A DNA stretch of 64,000 nucleotides from Actinomycetota bacterium (GTDB taxonomy: Bacteria > Actinomycetota > Geothermincolia > Geothermincolales > RBG-13-55-18), in assembly GCA_028697145.1 (NCBI GenBank), contig JAQVFR010000001.1, forward strand, positions 1 through 64,000, in the 5' to 3' direction. Below are positions 1-8,495 of the stretch, piece by piece. The notes under the pieces were generated by a model, which searched no databases, was not told the origin of the DNA, and saw only the letters and a list, made by a program, of their open reading frames with translations. Position 1 is the stretch's first letter. Every line of letters starts with the position of its first letter. The translations under genes and the position numbers were made by a program.

Positions 1-55
1 GCAATGGTTCTGTCACTGCCGGGGTCTATTATCAGTTTACGTTCTCCTTGGGTGA

Positions 56-82
56 GGGGACGGGGCCACCGGCCCCGTCCCC
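56..82. other. Strong GC hairpin upstream of polA
   Basis: The two arms at 56-67 and 71-82 are perfectly complementary (12 bp) around a 3-nt loop (ACC). No T-run follows on either strand, so it is not a classical intrinsic terminator. It may be the 3' end of the gene that lies left of the window, or a leader structure of polA. Confidence 0.5.
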
Positions 83-133
83 GATCCTCACGCTCGCCGG
101 GGCGTAAATCCGCGCAATACCAGGGGGGTGGAG

Positions 134-2824
134 TTGACGGAATCCAGAAGATGGGTACTCATAGACGGGCACAGCCTGGCTTACCGGGCCTTTTACGCCC
201 TGCCCCCGGACATGGCAACCTCGTCGGGCCAGCTCACCAACGCCGTTTACGGTTTCACCTCCATGCTCATAAAGGTGCTGGAGGAACTGCGGCCGCAGGG
301 CGTCATGGTAGCCTTCGACAAGGGAAGACCGCGTTTCCGCACCGAGAGGTTCGCCGGGTACAAGGCGCACCGCAAACCCATGCCCGATGAGCTGCGGGAG
401 CAGCTGGACATCATCCACGGCGTGCTCCAGTCCCTGAACATTCCCGCCCTCGAGATGGAGGGTTTCGAGGCGGACGACGTGCTGGCCACTATCACGGGTG
501 TGTTGCCGCCGGACTCCGAGGTTTTCATCGTGACCTCCGACCGCGATGCGCTGCAACTGGTTGACGAGCGCGTCAAGGTGGTCAGCAACCGCAAGGGCAT
601 AACGGACATAGTCATCTACGACGAGCAGGGGGTGAAGGAGAAGTACGGCGTGGAGCCGCGGCAGATCGTTGATTACCTTGCGCTCAAGGGCGACGCGTCC
701 GACAACATCCCCGGGGTCCCCGGCATCGGCGAGAAGACGGCAGCGTCTCTGCTGGGCGAGTACGGAAGCCTGGACAAGGTGTACGAGAACATAGGAAAGA
801 TGAAGGCGGGAAAGGCCAGGAGGGCGCTGGAGGAACACCGCGAAAGCGCCATTATGAGCCGCGAGCTGGCCACCATGCGGCGCGACGTGCCCCTGGAGGG
901 GGAGGAGGCCGGGGGATGGGAGTTCAAGCCCTGGGACGATGAGAGCGTGCGCCACATGTTCGATTCCCTGGAGTTCCGCAAGCTCTACGAGAGACTCCAG
1001 GGCCTCAAGGCGCAGCTATTCCCGGGCCTGGGCGGGGAAGACGTCGCGAGGGAAGAGCCCCGGAACGCGGAGCGCAGGGACATCGATGACGAGAGGGGCC
1101 TGCGCGAGGTGCTCGAGGTCTGCAGGGAGAGGGGAGAGCTCGCGCTCTTCGCGCGCATCTCGGGGGAGGGTTACACGCGCGGCAGCATGGAGTCCGCCAG
1201 CGTGGCATGTGGCGGCATGGTGTACCGTTTCGACCTGGATGACGAGGGGGTCAGGGCGCTTTTCGGCGCTTTCCTGGGGGAGATCACGAACGCGCCGGGG
1301 TGGCGGATCGCGAGCTACCGCGGCAAGGACGTGATGGTACAGTGCGCCAGGCTGTACTCGTCCTATCCCCGCTTCGATTTCGACGTAGAGCTGGCCTCCT
1401 ACCTGGTGGATCCCTCTGGCTCAAAACATGACCTGGAGAGTTCCGCCCTGAGGTACCTCGACCTCCAGCTGGCGCCGTGCCCCGCGGGACAGCTCGACCT
1501 CCTGCAGGAGGAGGAGGCCGCGGCTGACCAGGATGCGCGCTGCGCCGACGCCGTGGAAAGGATGGTGGAGCCCATGCAGGCCGACCTCAACCTGAGGGGC
1601 CTGCGCGACCTCTACGAAGAGGTGGAGATGCCCCTGCAGGAGGTGCTGGCGGAGATGGAGATAAGGGGCATACGCCTGGACACGGGGATGCTGGCTGCCA
1701 TGCGCGACGAACTGGAGGACGAGCTGGCCGGCCTGGAGGAGCAGGCCTGCGAGCTGGCGGGGGAGAGGTTCAACCTGAATTCGCCACAGCAGCTGTCGCG
1801 CATCCTCTTCGAGGTGCTGGAACTGACGCCACTGAAGCGCACCAAGACGGGCTTCGCTACCGACATAAACGTCCTCAACGCGCTCGCCGAAGTCCATCCC
1901 ATTGCGGACGTGCTCGTGCGCTACCGGGAGCTCTCCAAGCTGCTCAACACCTACGTCGTCGCGCTGCCCAGGATGGTGGACGCCGTCACGGGCAGGCTGC
2001 ACGCCTGTTTCAACCAGGCGGTCACCGCCACCGGGCGCCTGTCGTCCAGCAACCCCAACCTGCAGAACATCCCGGTGCGCACGGCCTTGGGAAAGACCAT
2101 ACGTAAGGCCTTTTTGCCCACGTCCGCTGACGGGCTGATCCTGTCGGCGGATTACTCGCAGATAGAGCTGAGGGTAATGGCCCACCTATCGGGCGACGAG
2201 AACCTGAGGCGCGCCTTCGCGGAGGACCGCGACATCCACGCCTCCACCGCATCCGAGGTCTTCGACGTGCCCTTCGAGGCGGTCACCCCGGAGCAGCGTC
2301 GCAAGGCCAAGGCCATCAACTTCGGCATCATCTACGGCATCAGCCCCTTCGGACTGGCCGCCCAACTGGGCATCGACCAGGAGGAGGCGGAGAGATACAT
2401 CACCGAGTACTTCAGGGAGTTCCCCGGCGTGAGGGCCTACCTCGACCGCCAGGTGGAGGAGGCCGCGAGGACGGGCTGCGTCATCACCATCCTGGGCCGC
2501 CGGCGAGAGATACCCGAGCTGGCGGTGGGCAACGTGCGCCTGCGCCGCCTGGGCGAGCGCCTGGCCTTCAATACCCCGATCCAGGGCAGCGCCGCGGATA
2601 TAATCAAAGTCGCCATGTTGCGCATCCACCGCCGCCTGAGGGAAGTGGATTTGATATCCCGCATGATCCTGCAGGTCCACGACGAGCTGGTCTTCGACGT
2701 GGAGAGGGGGGAGGAGCCGGAGGTGCGGGAGATAGTGCGGCGCGAGATGGAGTCCGCCTGCGACCTCGACGTCCCCCTCAAGGTGGACATGGGGGTGGGG
2801 CCTTCCTGGTACGATGTGAAATAA
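134..2824 (+). CDS. polA: DNA polymerase I
   Basis: DNA polymerase I for Okazaki-fragment processing and repair synthesis. The 5'-3' exonuclease (FEN-like) domain takes up about residues 5-295. A 3'-5' exonuclease-like region follows at about 310-490, and the polymerase fills the C-terminal 400 residues. All three polymerase motifs are intact: A (DYSQIELR, near residue 675), B (KAKAINFGIIYG) and C (QVHDELVFD). The exonuclease-like region lacks the FDxE acidic motif expected near its start (ALFARISGE there), so proofreading is probably lost, as in Thermus and Bacillus enzymes. Length (about 896 aa) is normal. The GTG at 128 lies inside the AGGGGGG ribosome-binding site at 122-128, so the TTG at 134 is the better start. 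In Mycobacterium polA also precedes rpsA, coaE and uvrB; here a minus-strand operon lies between. Confidence 0.97.
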   Translation: MTESRRWVLIDGHSLAYRAFYALPPDMATSSGQLTNAVYGFTSMLIKVLEELRPQGVMVAFDKGRPRFRTERFAGYKAHRKPMPDELREQLDIIHGVLQSLNIPALEMEGFEADDVLATITGVLPPDSEVFIVTSDRDALQLVDERVKVVSNRKGITDIVIYDEQGVKEKYGVEPRQIVDYLALKGDASDNIPGVPGIGEKTAASLLGEYGSLDKVYENIGKMKAGKARRALEEHRESAIMSRELATMRRDVPLEGEEAGGWEFKPWDDESVRHMFDSLEFRKLYERLQGLKAQLFPGLGGEDVAREEPRNAERRDIDDERGLREVLEVCRERGELALFARISGEGYTRGSMESASVACGGMVYRFDLDDEGVRALFGAFLGEITNAPGWRIASYRGKDVMVQCARLYSSYPRFDFDVELASYLVDPSGSKHDLESSALRYLDLQLAPCPAGQLDLLQEEEAAADQDARCADAVERMVEPMQADLNLRGLRDLYEEVEMPLQEVLAEMEIRGIRLDTGMLAAMRDELEDELAGLEEQACELAGERFNLNSPQQLSRILFEVLELTPLKRTKTGFATDINVLNALAEVHPIADVLVRYRELSKLLNTYVVALPRMVDAVTGRLHACFNQAVTATGRLSSSNPNLQNIPVRTALGKTIRKAFLPTSADGLILSADYSQIELRVMAHLSGDENLRRAFAEDRDIHASTASEVFDVPFEAVTPEQRRKAKAINFGIIYGISPFGLAAQLGIDQEEAERYITEYFREFPGVRAYLDRQVEEAARTGCVITILGRRREIPELAVGNVRLRRLGERLAFNTPIQGSAADIIKVAMLRIHRRLREVDLISRMILQVHDELVFDVERGEEPEVREIVRREMESACDLDVPLKVDMGVGPSWYDVK

Positions 2825-2896
2825 CGCGCAAAATAGCGGGATGCAGGGCATGTGTCGTCTCGAGCCAGCATGTAGACCCGGAGGACTGATAGGGGC

Positions 2897-2935
2897 AAAA
2901 AAGAGGAGCCGGGCCCGGTCGCGGGCCCGGCTCCA
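2897..2935 (-). terminator. Intrinsic terminator of the thiolase/DUF35 operon
   Basis: The 12-bp perfect stem has arms at 2906-2917 and 2924-2935 with a 6-nt loop. On the minus strand it is followed by a T-run (complement of the A-rich stretch 2898-2903), directly downstream of the stop at 2946. On the + strand the hairpin has no T-run, but it could still help end polA transcripts. Confidence 0.85.
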
Positions 2936-2945
2936 ATGTCGGTTG

Positions 2946-3422
2946 TTACTCCTCCAGGGGGACGCAGTGGGCCAGGTCGGTAAGGCCGCCGGCGACCTCC
3001 TCCGGCCACTTCAGCTTCACCCGCATGCCCACGTGGACCTTCTCGGGTTCGATTCCCTCGAGCATGGTCACGGTCTTGGTGTCGGAGCCGTCGAAGACGA
3101 CACCCGCGAAGATCTGCGGGGTGCCTGATACCTCGTCATCGGCTATGCCTTCGTAGGCCCAGGCCCCCGTGAAGGTATAGGTGGTCACGGTGGCGGTGTC
3201 CTTTATCTCCACCCACTCATCGGGGATGGACAGGCACAGGCAATAGGGCTTGGGAAGGAAATAGACCCGCCCGCATCCGGGACACTTGTTGGCCATCAGC
3301 TTTCTCTCGTTCTTCATCGCCTCGAACGTCTTGCGGATGAGAGCGATGCTCTCGAACTTCCATTCCCAGGAGGCCAGGTTCCAGCTCCCCTCTATGGCGA
3401 TGGTCTCGTTCTTGTACTCCAT
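2946..3422 (-). CDS. DUF35 OB-fold / zinc-ribbon protein (acyl-CoA thiolase partner), copy 1
   Basis: A 158-aa protein of the DUF35 family, which are small subunits partnering thiolase-like enzymes. An N-terminal helix leads into a rubredoxin-like zinc ribbon (CPGCGRVYFLP, then CLC) and an OB fold that in characterised relatives helps bind acyl-CoA. The second zinc knuckle is C-x-C rather than C-x2-C, so metal binding may be altered. The ATG at 3422 follows a GAGGAGG site; the in-frame extension upstream to 3512 overlaps the previous gene and lacks a ribosome-binding site. It is the last gene of a four-gene minus-strand operon, 4 nt after the thiolase gene. The substrate is unknown. Confidence 0.9.
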   Translation of the reverse strand: MEYKNETIAIEGSWNLASWEWKFESIALIRKTFEAMKNERKLMANKCPGCGRVYFLPKPYCLCLSIPDEWVEIKDTATVTTYTFTGAWAYEGIADDEVSGTPQIFAGVVFDGSDTKTVTMLEGIEPEKVHVGMRVKLKWPEEVAGGLTDLAHCVPLEE

Positions 3423-3426
3423 GGCG

Positions 3427-4656
3427 CTACCTCCTCGGGGTGTCGGAGAGGACGGCGACCACGTTGAGGTTGACCGCCCCGCCCCAGCCGTGAGCCACGG
3501 CTTTATGGACATCCTTCTTGACCTGACGCTCGCCGCATTTGCCCATGATCTGCAGGGCGCACTCGGCGACGCGCTCCATGGCCGAGGCCCCGATGGCGTT
3601 GGTCGAGATGACCCCGCCGGACGGGCAGACCGGCAGCTCGCCGTCGAGGTTCATGGAGCCCGAGTCCAGGATGGACGGCGCCTCGCCCTCGTCGCACAGG
3701 AGCAGTCTCTCGTAGAACATGAGCAATTGATGTGCGAAGGGGGAGTATGGCTCCGCCAGGTCGATCTCGTTGCGCGGGTCCTTGATGCCCGCGATCTCGT
3801 AGGCGCGAGCGGCCGCGATCTTGCAGCTCTCCTGCTCGCAGGGATCCACGTTGGTGGTGCCTGACCCCGAGATGCCCACCAGGGCCGCCTCGTCCGAGGC
3901 GGAGGCGCACGAGAGCACGTAGGCCGGCTTGTCGGTCAGCTTCCGTGCTTTTTCGCCCGTGGTGAAGAGCATGGCGCAGGCCCCGTCGGTGGCCGGACAC
4001 ACATGCCCGAAACGGATGGGGTACTGCAGCAGGGTGGTCTTGGCCACTTCCTCCGGCGTGAGGCCGGGCTGCTTGAGGTGCGAATAGGGATTGAGCGCGG
4101 CGTTGTTGCGGCACAGGGCCGATACCTTGTCCAGGTGGTGGGTGGTGCACCCGCTGCTCTTCATGTAGCTCGACGCCTGGTAGACGGCAACGCCCACCGC
4201 GCCTCCTCCGAAGGAGGCGATGAATCCGGGGTCCACCCCCAGCTGCAGCTGGGCCGCCGCGTCGGCCAGGGCCACGGTGTTGAGCCCCATGGTCGAGTTG
4301 CCGTCGGACTGCTTCTCGAAGGCGATGCACATCACCGTATCGAATAAGCCCGAGCCCACCAGGTAGTAGCCTCCGTGAGCTACCGATCCCCCAGTGGTGC
4401 CTCCGGTAGTAATGCGGAGAAGGGGCTTGTTGTAGGCACCCCAGTGCCCGGCGCCCCATTCCTCCGGCAGGTTAACGCCCTCGAAGGCCGGCATGTTGCC
4501 GGTGGCGAAGGCGTCAACGTCCTTGGGTTTGAGGCCCGCGTCCTCGTAGCAGGCGCTTACAGCTTCCCACACCAGCTCGGCGATGTTGACGTCACGCCGC
4601 TTGCTCACGTGCTTGGAGAGGCCGACTCCCACCACCGCTACCTCGTTCTTCGCCAT
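3427..4656 (-). CDS. Thiolase-like protein (SCP-x / acetyl-CoA acetyltransferase family), copy 1
   Basis: A 409-aa member of the thiolase superfamily, SCP-x/archaeal type. Where catalytic thiolases carry the nucleophilic Cys (CASGS-like motif) this protein reads TTGGSVAH, so Cys is replaced by Thr. The C-terminal GHPxGA motif reads STNAIGAS and the last loop is HGWGG. Established relatives without this Cys, such as Ltp2 working with a DUF35 partner, are retro-aldolases in steroid side-chain breakdown. I infer C-C bond formation or cleavage on an acyl-CoA, but classic thiolysis is doubtful. The ATG at 4656 follows GGGAGGTGAG; the GTG at 4665 lies inside that site. Only 1 nt separates it from the stop of the upstream thiolase gene, indicating translational coupling. 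Confidence 0.9.
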   Translation of the reverse strand: MAKNEVAVVGVGLSKHVSKRRDVNIAELVWEAVSACYEDAGLKPKDVDAFATGNMPAFEGVNLPEEWGAGHWGAYNKPLLRITTGGTTGGSVAHGGYYLVGSGLFDTVMCIAFEKQSDGNSTMGLNTVALADAAAQLQLGVDPGFIASFGGGAVGVAVYQASSYMKSSGCTTHHLDKVSALCRNNAALNPYSHLKQPGLTPEEVAKTTLLQYPIRFGHVCPATDGACAMLFTTGEKARKLTDKPAYVLSCASASDEAALVGISGSGTTNVDPCEQESCKIAAARAYEIAGIKDPRNEIDLAEPYSPFAHQLLMFYERLLLCDEGEAPSILDSGSMNLDGELPVCPSGGVISTNAIGASAMERVAECALQIMGKCGERQVKKDVHKAVAHGWGGAVNLNVVAVLSDTPRR

Positions 4657-4657
4657 C

Positions 4658-5800
4658 TCACTCACCTCCCAGCACGTAGACGATGTTCTCCTGGGCGCAT
4701 ATCCCCGTCTGCCCGTGGGCTACCGCGGTCTTCACGCCCTTGACCTGGTGTCTGCCGGCATCGCCACGTATCTGCATGGCCGCTTCGATTATGCGCGCCA
4801 GGCCCGTGGCGTATTCGGCGTTGGCTCCCAGAGCGCCTCCCGACGCGTTCACGGGGAGCTTGCCGTCCAGCCTGGTCGCACCGGAGTCGAAGAAAACGCC
4901 TCCCTGCAAGGGCTCGCAGAAGCCGAGGGCCTCATATGCCATGAGCTCCTCGTGGGCGAAGCACTCGTGCACCTCGGCCAGGTCGATCTGGGAAGCGGGG
5001 TCCTCGATGCCCGCCTGCCGGTAGCAGGCATCGGCTGCCAGCTTGAGCGATCCCATGCTGTCGAGGGAACGTTCCGTCACGTACGAGTCGTGCGAGAACC
5101 CGACTCCCTTGATCCAGACCGGCTTCTCCACCTTGGCCGCAGCCTTCGCGGAAGCCATGACGACCGCGCACGCGCCGTCACACCGTGGTGCGGTCATGAG
5201 CTCGGTGATGGGGGAGTAGAGGGGACGCGAGGCAAGTACCTTCTTGGCGTCCGCCCCCTTGAGCGAGCGAAGAGCAAAGGGGTTGAGGGCCGCGTTATCC
5301 AGGTTTTTCGCGGCCACGGCAGCTATCTGCTCCGCGCTTACACCCGCAGCGGCCATGTATGCCGAAGCCTGAAGGGCTGCCGCCGACACCTCGTTGAGCA
5401 GCCAGCGCTGGCGGTCGAAGGTGGGGTCGAGCATCATGATGCCCGGCAGGATGCCTCCGTATACCGATGCCTGGCTTTCCCCCACGACCAGGGCTATGTC
5501 GTGGTCGCCGCTGAGGATGCGCGTGAGGGCATAGAGCACCCCGAATGTCCCGTCCATCTCCACCTTGGACTCGTTCTTGTGCCAGGAACCTGCCGGCTCC
5601 ACCAGCCTCATGTTGGAGATGGTGCGTCCGTCGTTGTAGTCGTTGTTGGCGGTGATCACGGTGTCCAGGTCCTCGCGCTTCAGGCCCGCGGCCTCGATCG
5701 CGGCCCTGGTGGCTTTGAGTACCATCACTTCCCGTGACATGTTGTTATCCGCTTCGTATGGCAACTGTGCGTAGGCGATGATGGCTACTTCTTTATCCAT
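4658..5800 (-). CDS. Thiolase-like protein, copy 2
   Basis: A 380-aa thiolase-fold protein, paralogous to but strongly diverged from its downstream neighbour. The usual Cys position is again not Cys (region MDGTFGVLYAL). The NASGG segment is kept, while the GHP motif is GANAEYATG and the final loop is HGQTG. Two such subunits with two DUF35 subunits suggest a hetero-oligomer in which both thiolase-fold chains may have specialised roles. ATG 5800 has an AAGGAGG site 8 nt upstream. It sits 12 nt downstream of the first DUF35 gene. The likely substrate is a CoA thioester, perhaps a lipid or steroid fragment. Function is inferred from fold and partner only. Confidence 0.88.
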   Translation of the reverse strand: MDKEVAIIAYAQLPYEADNNMSREVMVLKATRAAIEAAGLKREDLDTVITANNDYNDGRTISNMRLVEPAGSWHKNESKVEMDGTFGVLYALTRILSGDHDIALVVGESQASVYGGILPGIMMLDPTFDRQRWLLNEVSAAALQASAYMAAAGVSAEQIAAVAAKNLDNAALNPFALRSLKGADAKKVLASRPLYSPITELMTAPRCDGACAVVMASAKAAAKVEKPVWIKGVGFSHDSYVTERSLDSMGSLKLAADACYRQAGIEDPASQIDLAEVHECFAHEELMAYEALGFCEPLQGGVFFDSGATRLDGKLPVNASGGALGANAEYATGLARIIEAAMQIRGDAGRHQVKGVKTAVAHGQTGICAQENIVYVLGGE

Positions 5801-5812
5801 GATATCGCCTCC

Positions 5813-6274
5813 TTATCCTACTGCCTTGTAGGACGCCAGCAGATCCAGCACGTTCTCCGCGCCGGTGTCGATAACGGCCTCGACCTTCGTCCCCACCGCG
5901 GCCTCCTTGCCCTCGAGCCGGGCGGCGATGCAGGTGTCGGCCCCGTCGTGCTTGACCATGGCGATTATCTCCGGGGCGTCCAGGTCGACCAGGTCGCCGT
6001 TCTCGGCCACCTTTACCGAGGCGGTGGTGCATGCCTGCACCGTTGCGGTGGAGGGCAGCTCCACCCACTCCTCCGCCTTGACGAAACAGCGCTCGCATAT
6101 CATGCGCGGAGGCAGGGAGACGCGACCACATGCGGGGCACTTCGACCCCATGATCTTGCCCTCCCTGAGGCCATCATAGAAGACCTCCATCCAGTTCCCG
6201 ACCGACCAGTTGAAAACCGGGTTGAGCGGGATGGATGCCCTGGGAACAGGGTCTTTCGCAGCTTTCGCTCCCAT
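5813..6274 (-). CDS. DUF35 OB-fold / zinc-ribbon protein, copy 2
   Basis: A 153-aa DUF35 protein and first gene of the minus-strand operon. The zinc ribbon is complete here (CPACGRVSLPP, then CERC) and is followed by the OB fold. The start at ATG 6274 is preceded by AGGAAGGGAG; the longer frame to 6361 has no support. It probably pairs with the thiolase-like protein encoded just downstream, forming a DUF35-thiolase unit mirrored by the second pair. Confidence 0.9.
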   Translation of the reverse strand: MGAKAAKDPVPRASIPLNPVFNWSVGNWMEVFYDGLREGKIMGSKCPACGRVSLPPRMICERCFVKAEEWVELPSTATVQACTTASVKVAENGDLVDLDAPEIIAMVKHDGADTCIAARLEGKEAAVGTKVEAVIDTGAENVLDLLASYKAVG

Positions 6275-6530
6275 CGAATCACTCCCTTCCTGAATAGGTG
6301 AAACCCCTCCGTTAAGACTCGTTAAACGCCGGATCATTTTGTCCGGAGAGACCGGTCGCAAGTCCTCGATAGACCACCCCTCGATTCATCGCGTTCTCGT
6401 CCGCAGGGGGCGGATTCCCCCAATAGAGTATCGTGTAAAAACCCGTCCCCGTCCACCATATTTTAACCGCTTTCAATGGCTGAAGACTTAATAAGCGAGA
6501 GATAAAATACCCGCGTTGAACAGCTTCGTT

Positions 6531-6689
6531 ATGCCGCGTATAACCAGATGGGCCATGGTTTACTGGAGACTGGAGGAGAGGACCGTCCGCGCCCGCGATG
6601 CCCTTGGCCTACTCTCGCTCCGGGGATACGGAGCTTTCGTGCTGCCCGGGCTCCGCGGGCTCGGTCGCGGATACCCGCGGGTCCCTTGA
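6531..6689 (+). CDS. Possible small basic protein (52 aa), unsupported by homology
   Basis: An open frame starting at ATG 6531 and ending at TGA 6687-6689 encodes a 52-aa basic peptide beginning MPRITRWAMVYWRLEERTV. GC at third codon positions is moderately high, as in neighbouring genes, and a -10-like TAAAAT lies about 25 nt upstream. There is no good ribosome-binding site, so this may be chance. It could alternatively be untranslated leader of rpsA. Confidence 0.2.
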   Translation: MPRITRWAMVYWRLEERTVRARDALGLLSLRGYGAFVLPGLRGLGRGYPRVP

Positions 6690-6705
6690 ACAGCGCACGG
6701 AAACA

Positions 6706-6736
6706 TGGTGCATTATGCGGAAAGAAATGCTAAAAT
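6706..6736 (+). promoter_or_regulatory. Candidate promoter of rpsA
   Basis: An extended -10 element (TGCTAAAAT, ending at 6736) lies about 70 nt upstream of the rpsA start. The -35 (TGGTGC-like near 6706) is weak, so the extended -10 is the main support. Confidence 0.45.
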
Positions 6737-6809
6737 ATACGGGCTGTGTGCCTGAACCTTTAGACGGGAGGGGACGTGGCAAATAAACATCATTGGAGGA
6801 ACGGAACGA

Positions 6810-8375
6810 ATGCTGGACCAAACGGAACGAGAGTACGACGCTGTCAACCCCGCTGAGATCCCCGAACTGACCGCCCCACTGACCAACTTCGACTACTCCG
6901 AAGACGAAGTCCCCAACTACGACAAGACCATCAAGATCTTCTCGGAAGGCGACATCATCGCGGGTACCGTGGTCAAGGTGGACAAGGACGAGGTTCTCCT
7001 GGACATCGGATACAAATCCGAAGGGGTGATCCCGGCACGGGAGCTGTCCATACGCTACGGCGTGAAGACCGAGGAAGTGGTGAAGGTAGGGGACGAGATC
7101 GACGCCCTTGTCCTGCAGAAAGAGGACAAGGAGGGGAGGCTCATCCTCTCCAAGAAGCGGGCCATGTACGAGCGCTCGTGGAACCAGCTCGAGAAGGGCA
7201 TGATCGAGAACGAGCCCATCGAGGGCGAGGTCATCGAGGTGGTCAAGGGAGGCCTTATATTGGATATAGGCCTGCGCGGGTTCCTGCCCGCCTCCCTCAT
7301 CGACGTGCACCGCGTAAAGGAGCTGCATTCCTTCCTGGGAGGCAGGCTCACCTGCAAGATCATCGAGATGGACCGCAACCGCAATAACGTGGTCCTCTCC
7401 CGCCGCGCCTTCCTGGAGGAGACCGCCTCGGAGCGGCGCAAGATACTCCTGGACAACCTGGAGAAGGGCATGCGCGTGAGCGGCAAGGTCTCCAGTATCG
7501 TGTCCTTCGGCGCCTTCGTGAACCTCGGAGGGATCGACGGCCTCATCCACATCTCGGAGCTTTCCTGGTGCCACGTGGAGAAGCCAAGCGAGGTCCTCTC
7601 CGTGGGCGACGAGGTCGATGTGGAGATACTCGAGGTGGACAAGGAGAGGGAGCGCATATCCCTCAGCCTCAAGGCCTGCCAGGCCGATCCATGGGAGCAG
7701 CTCTCCCGGGACGTGCAGGTGGGCGAGGTCATCAACGGTACCGTCACCAAGCTCGTGCCCTTCGGTGCTTTCGTGCAGGTAAGGCCGGGGATCGAGGGCC
7801 TTATCCACATCTCAGAGCTGTCACGCCGCCACGTGGAGCAACCCGACGAGGTGGTGTCGGTCAGCCAGGAGATCGAGGTCAAGGTCATCGACATCGACAT
7901 CGACCGCAGGCGAATCAGCCTCAGTCTCAAGCAGCTCATGGGAGAGTACGAGGAGGAAGAGGACTACTACGAGCGGCCCGGGGAAGCGGCGGAGACCGAC
8001 GCACCGGCCGTGGAGGAAGCGGAGGAAGAGACCGCCGAGGCCGCCCCGGAAGCCGTCGAGGAGGCCGTTGCGGAGACTATGGCGGAGACTGTGGCGGAGG
8101 CGGTCGAGGAGGAGATCGTCGAGGAGATAGTCGAGGACATCGAGGAGGCCACCGGTGAGCCCGTTCCCGACGAGGTCGTATCCGAGACCACCGAAGCGGT
8201 CGAGGAAGCGGTCGAGGAGGAGTTGACCGAGGCCCTCGAGGAAGCTGTCGAGGAAGCCGTAGAAGCAGAACCTGCCGTAGTCGAGGAAGCGGCTGAGCCC
8301 GAGGAAGAAGAGGAAGACCTCCCCGAGGGCAGCCTCGAGTCCATAATCAGGGACATGAAGAAAGAGAAGAAATAG
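6810..8375 (+). CDS. rpsA: 30S ribosomal protein S1
   Basis: Ribosomal protein S1, which binds mRNA on the 30S subunit and assists initiation. Four S1 RNA-binding domains run in tandem over about residues 40-375, the last two best conserved (SFGAFVNLGGIDGLIHIS and PFGAFVQVRPGIEGLIHIS), followed by a tail. Actinobacterial S1 usually has four repeats, matching this copy. The tail from about residue 380 to 515 is almost entirely Glu, Ala and Val with many EEA/VEE repeats, ending in a short basic tip (MKKEKK). GGAGG at 6795-6799 precedes ATG 6810. An intrinsic terminator follows directly, so rpsA appears to be transcribed alone. Confidence 0.97.
   Translation: MLDQTEREYDAVNPAEIPELTAPLTNFDYSEDEVPNYDKTIKIFSEGDIIAGTVVKVDKDEVLLDIGYKSEGVIPARELSIRYGVKTEEVVKVGDEIDALVLQKEDKEGRLILSKKRAMYERSWNQLEKGMIENEPIEGEVIEVVKGGLILDIGLRGFLPASLIDVHRVKELHSFLGGRLTCKIIEMDRNRNNVVLSRRAFLEETASERRKILLDNLEKGMRVSGKVSSIVSFGAFVNLGGIDGLIHISELSWCHVEKPSEVLSVGDEVDVEILEVDKERERISLSLKACQADPWEQLSRDVQVGEVINGTVTKLVPFGAFVQVRPGIEGLIHISELSRRHVEQPDEVVSVSQEIEVKVIDIDIDRRRISLSLKQLMGEYEEEEDYYERPGEAAETDAPAVEEAEEETAEAAPEAVEEAVAETMAETVAEAVEEEIVEEIVEDIEEATGEPVPDEVVSETTEAVEEAVEEELTEALEEAVEEAVEAEPAVVEEAAEPEEEEEDLPEGSLESIIRDMKKEKK
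8005..8320 (+). repeat. Low-complexity GAGGAG/GTCGAGGAAGC repeat in rpsA
   Basis: Degenerate in-frame tandem repeats coding for Val-Glu-Glu-Ala units in the acidic tail of S1. The DNA is purine-rich on the coding strand and may vary in length between strains by slippage in multiples of three. Confidence 0.7.
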
Positions 8376-8401
8376 CGCTTTTCAGCGGCACGACCAATAC
8401 A

Positions 8402-8428
8402 GAGGGGCATCTCCGGATGCCTCTTTTT
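8402..8428 (+). terminator. Intrinsic terminator after rpsA
   Basis: Stem GGCATC (8406-8411) / GATGCC (8416-8421) with a TCCG loop, extended outward by further pairs, then a T-run at 8424-8428. Confidence 0.88.
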
Positions 8429-8495
8429 CGTGGTATAAACTCTTTAGGCTGCGTATAAGGCACCGGACCGGATCAAGCGACGGGAGGTGGACGCG

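Larger units (their letters stand above)
6275..6809. other. Divergent intergenic region between the thiolase operon and rpsA
   Basis: This stretch separates two divergent transcription units. Small hairpins occur at 6331-6349 (CCGGA/TCCGG arms) and 6406-6421 (GGGGG/CCCCC arms). A possible minus-strand promoter has its -10 opposite 6427-6432 (GATACT on the minus strand) with TGGACG 17 nt upstream of it. A + strand -10-like TAAAAT lies at 6503-6508, upstream of a possible 52-codon frame (6531-6689). The rpsA promoter candidate lies near its right end. No recognised RNA family was seen. Confidence 0.6.

Noticed and set aside
32-955. Long minus-strand frames opposite polA, uvrA, uvrC, metK and other genes
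   Set aside because: They lie entirely inside well-supported genes and reflect high GC codon bias; none has a recognisable domain or ribosome-binding site.
8005-8320. Repeats in rpsA considered as a CRISPR or minisatellite
   Set aside because: The repeats are in-frame, degenerate and code for Glu/Ala/Val; there are no regular spacers.
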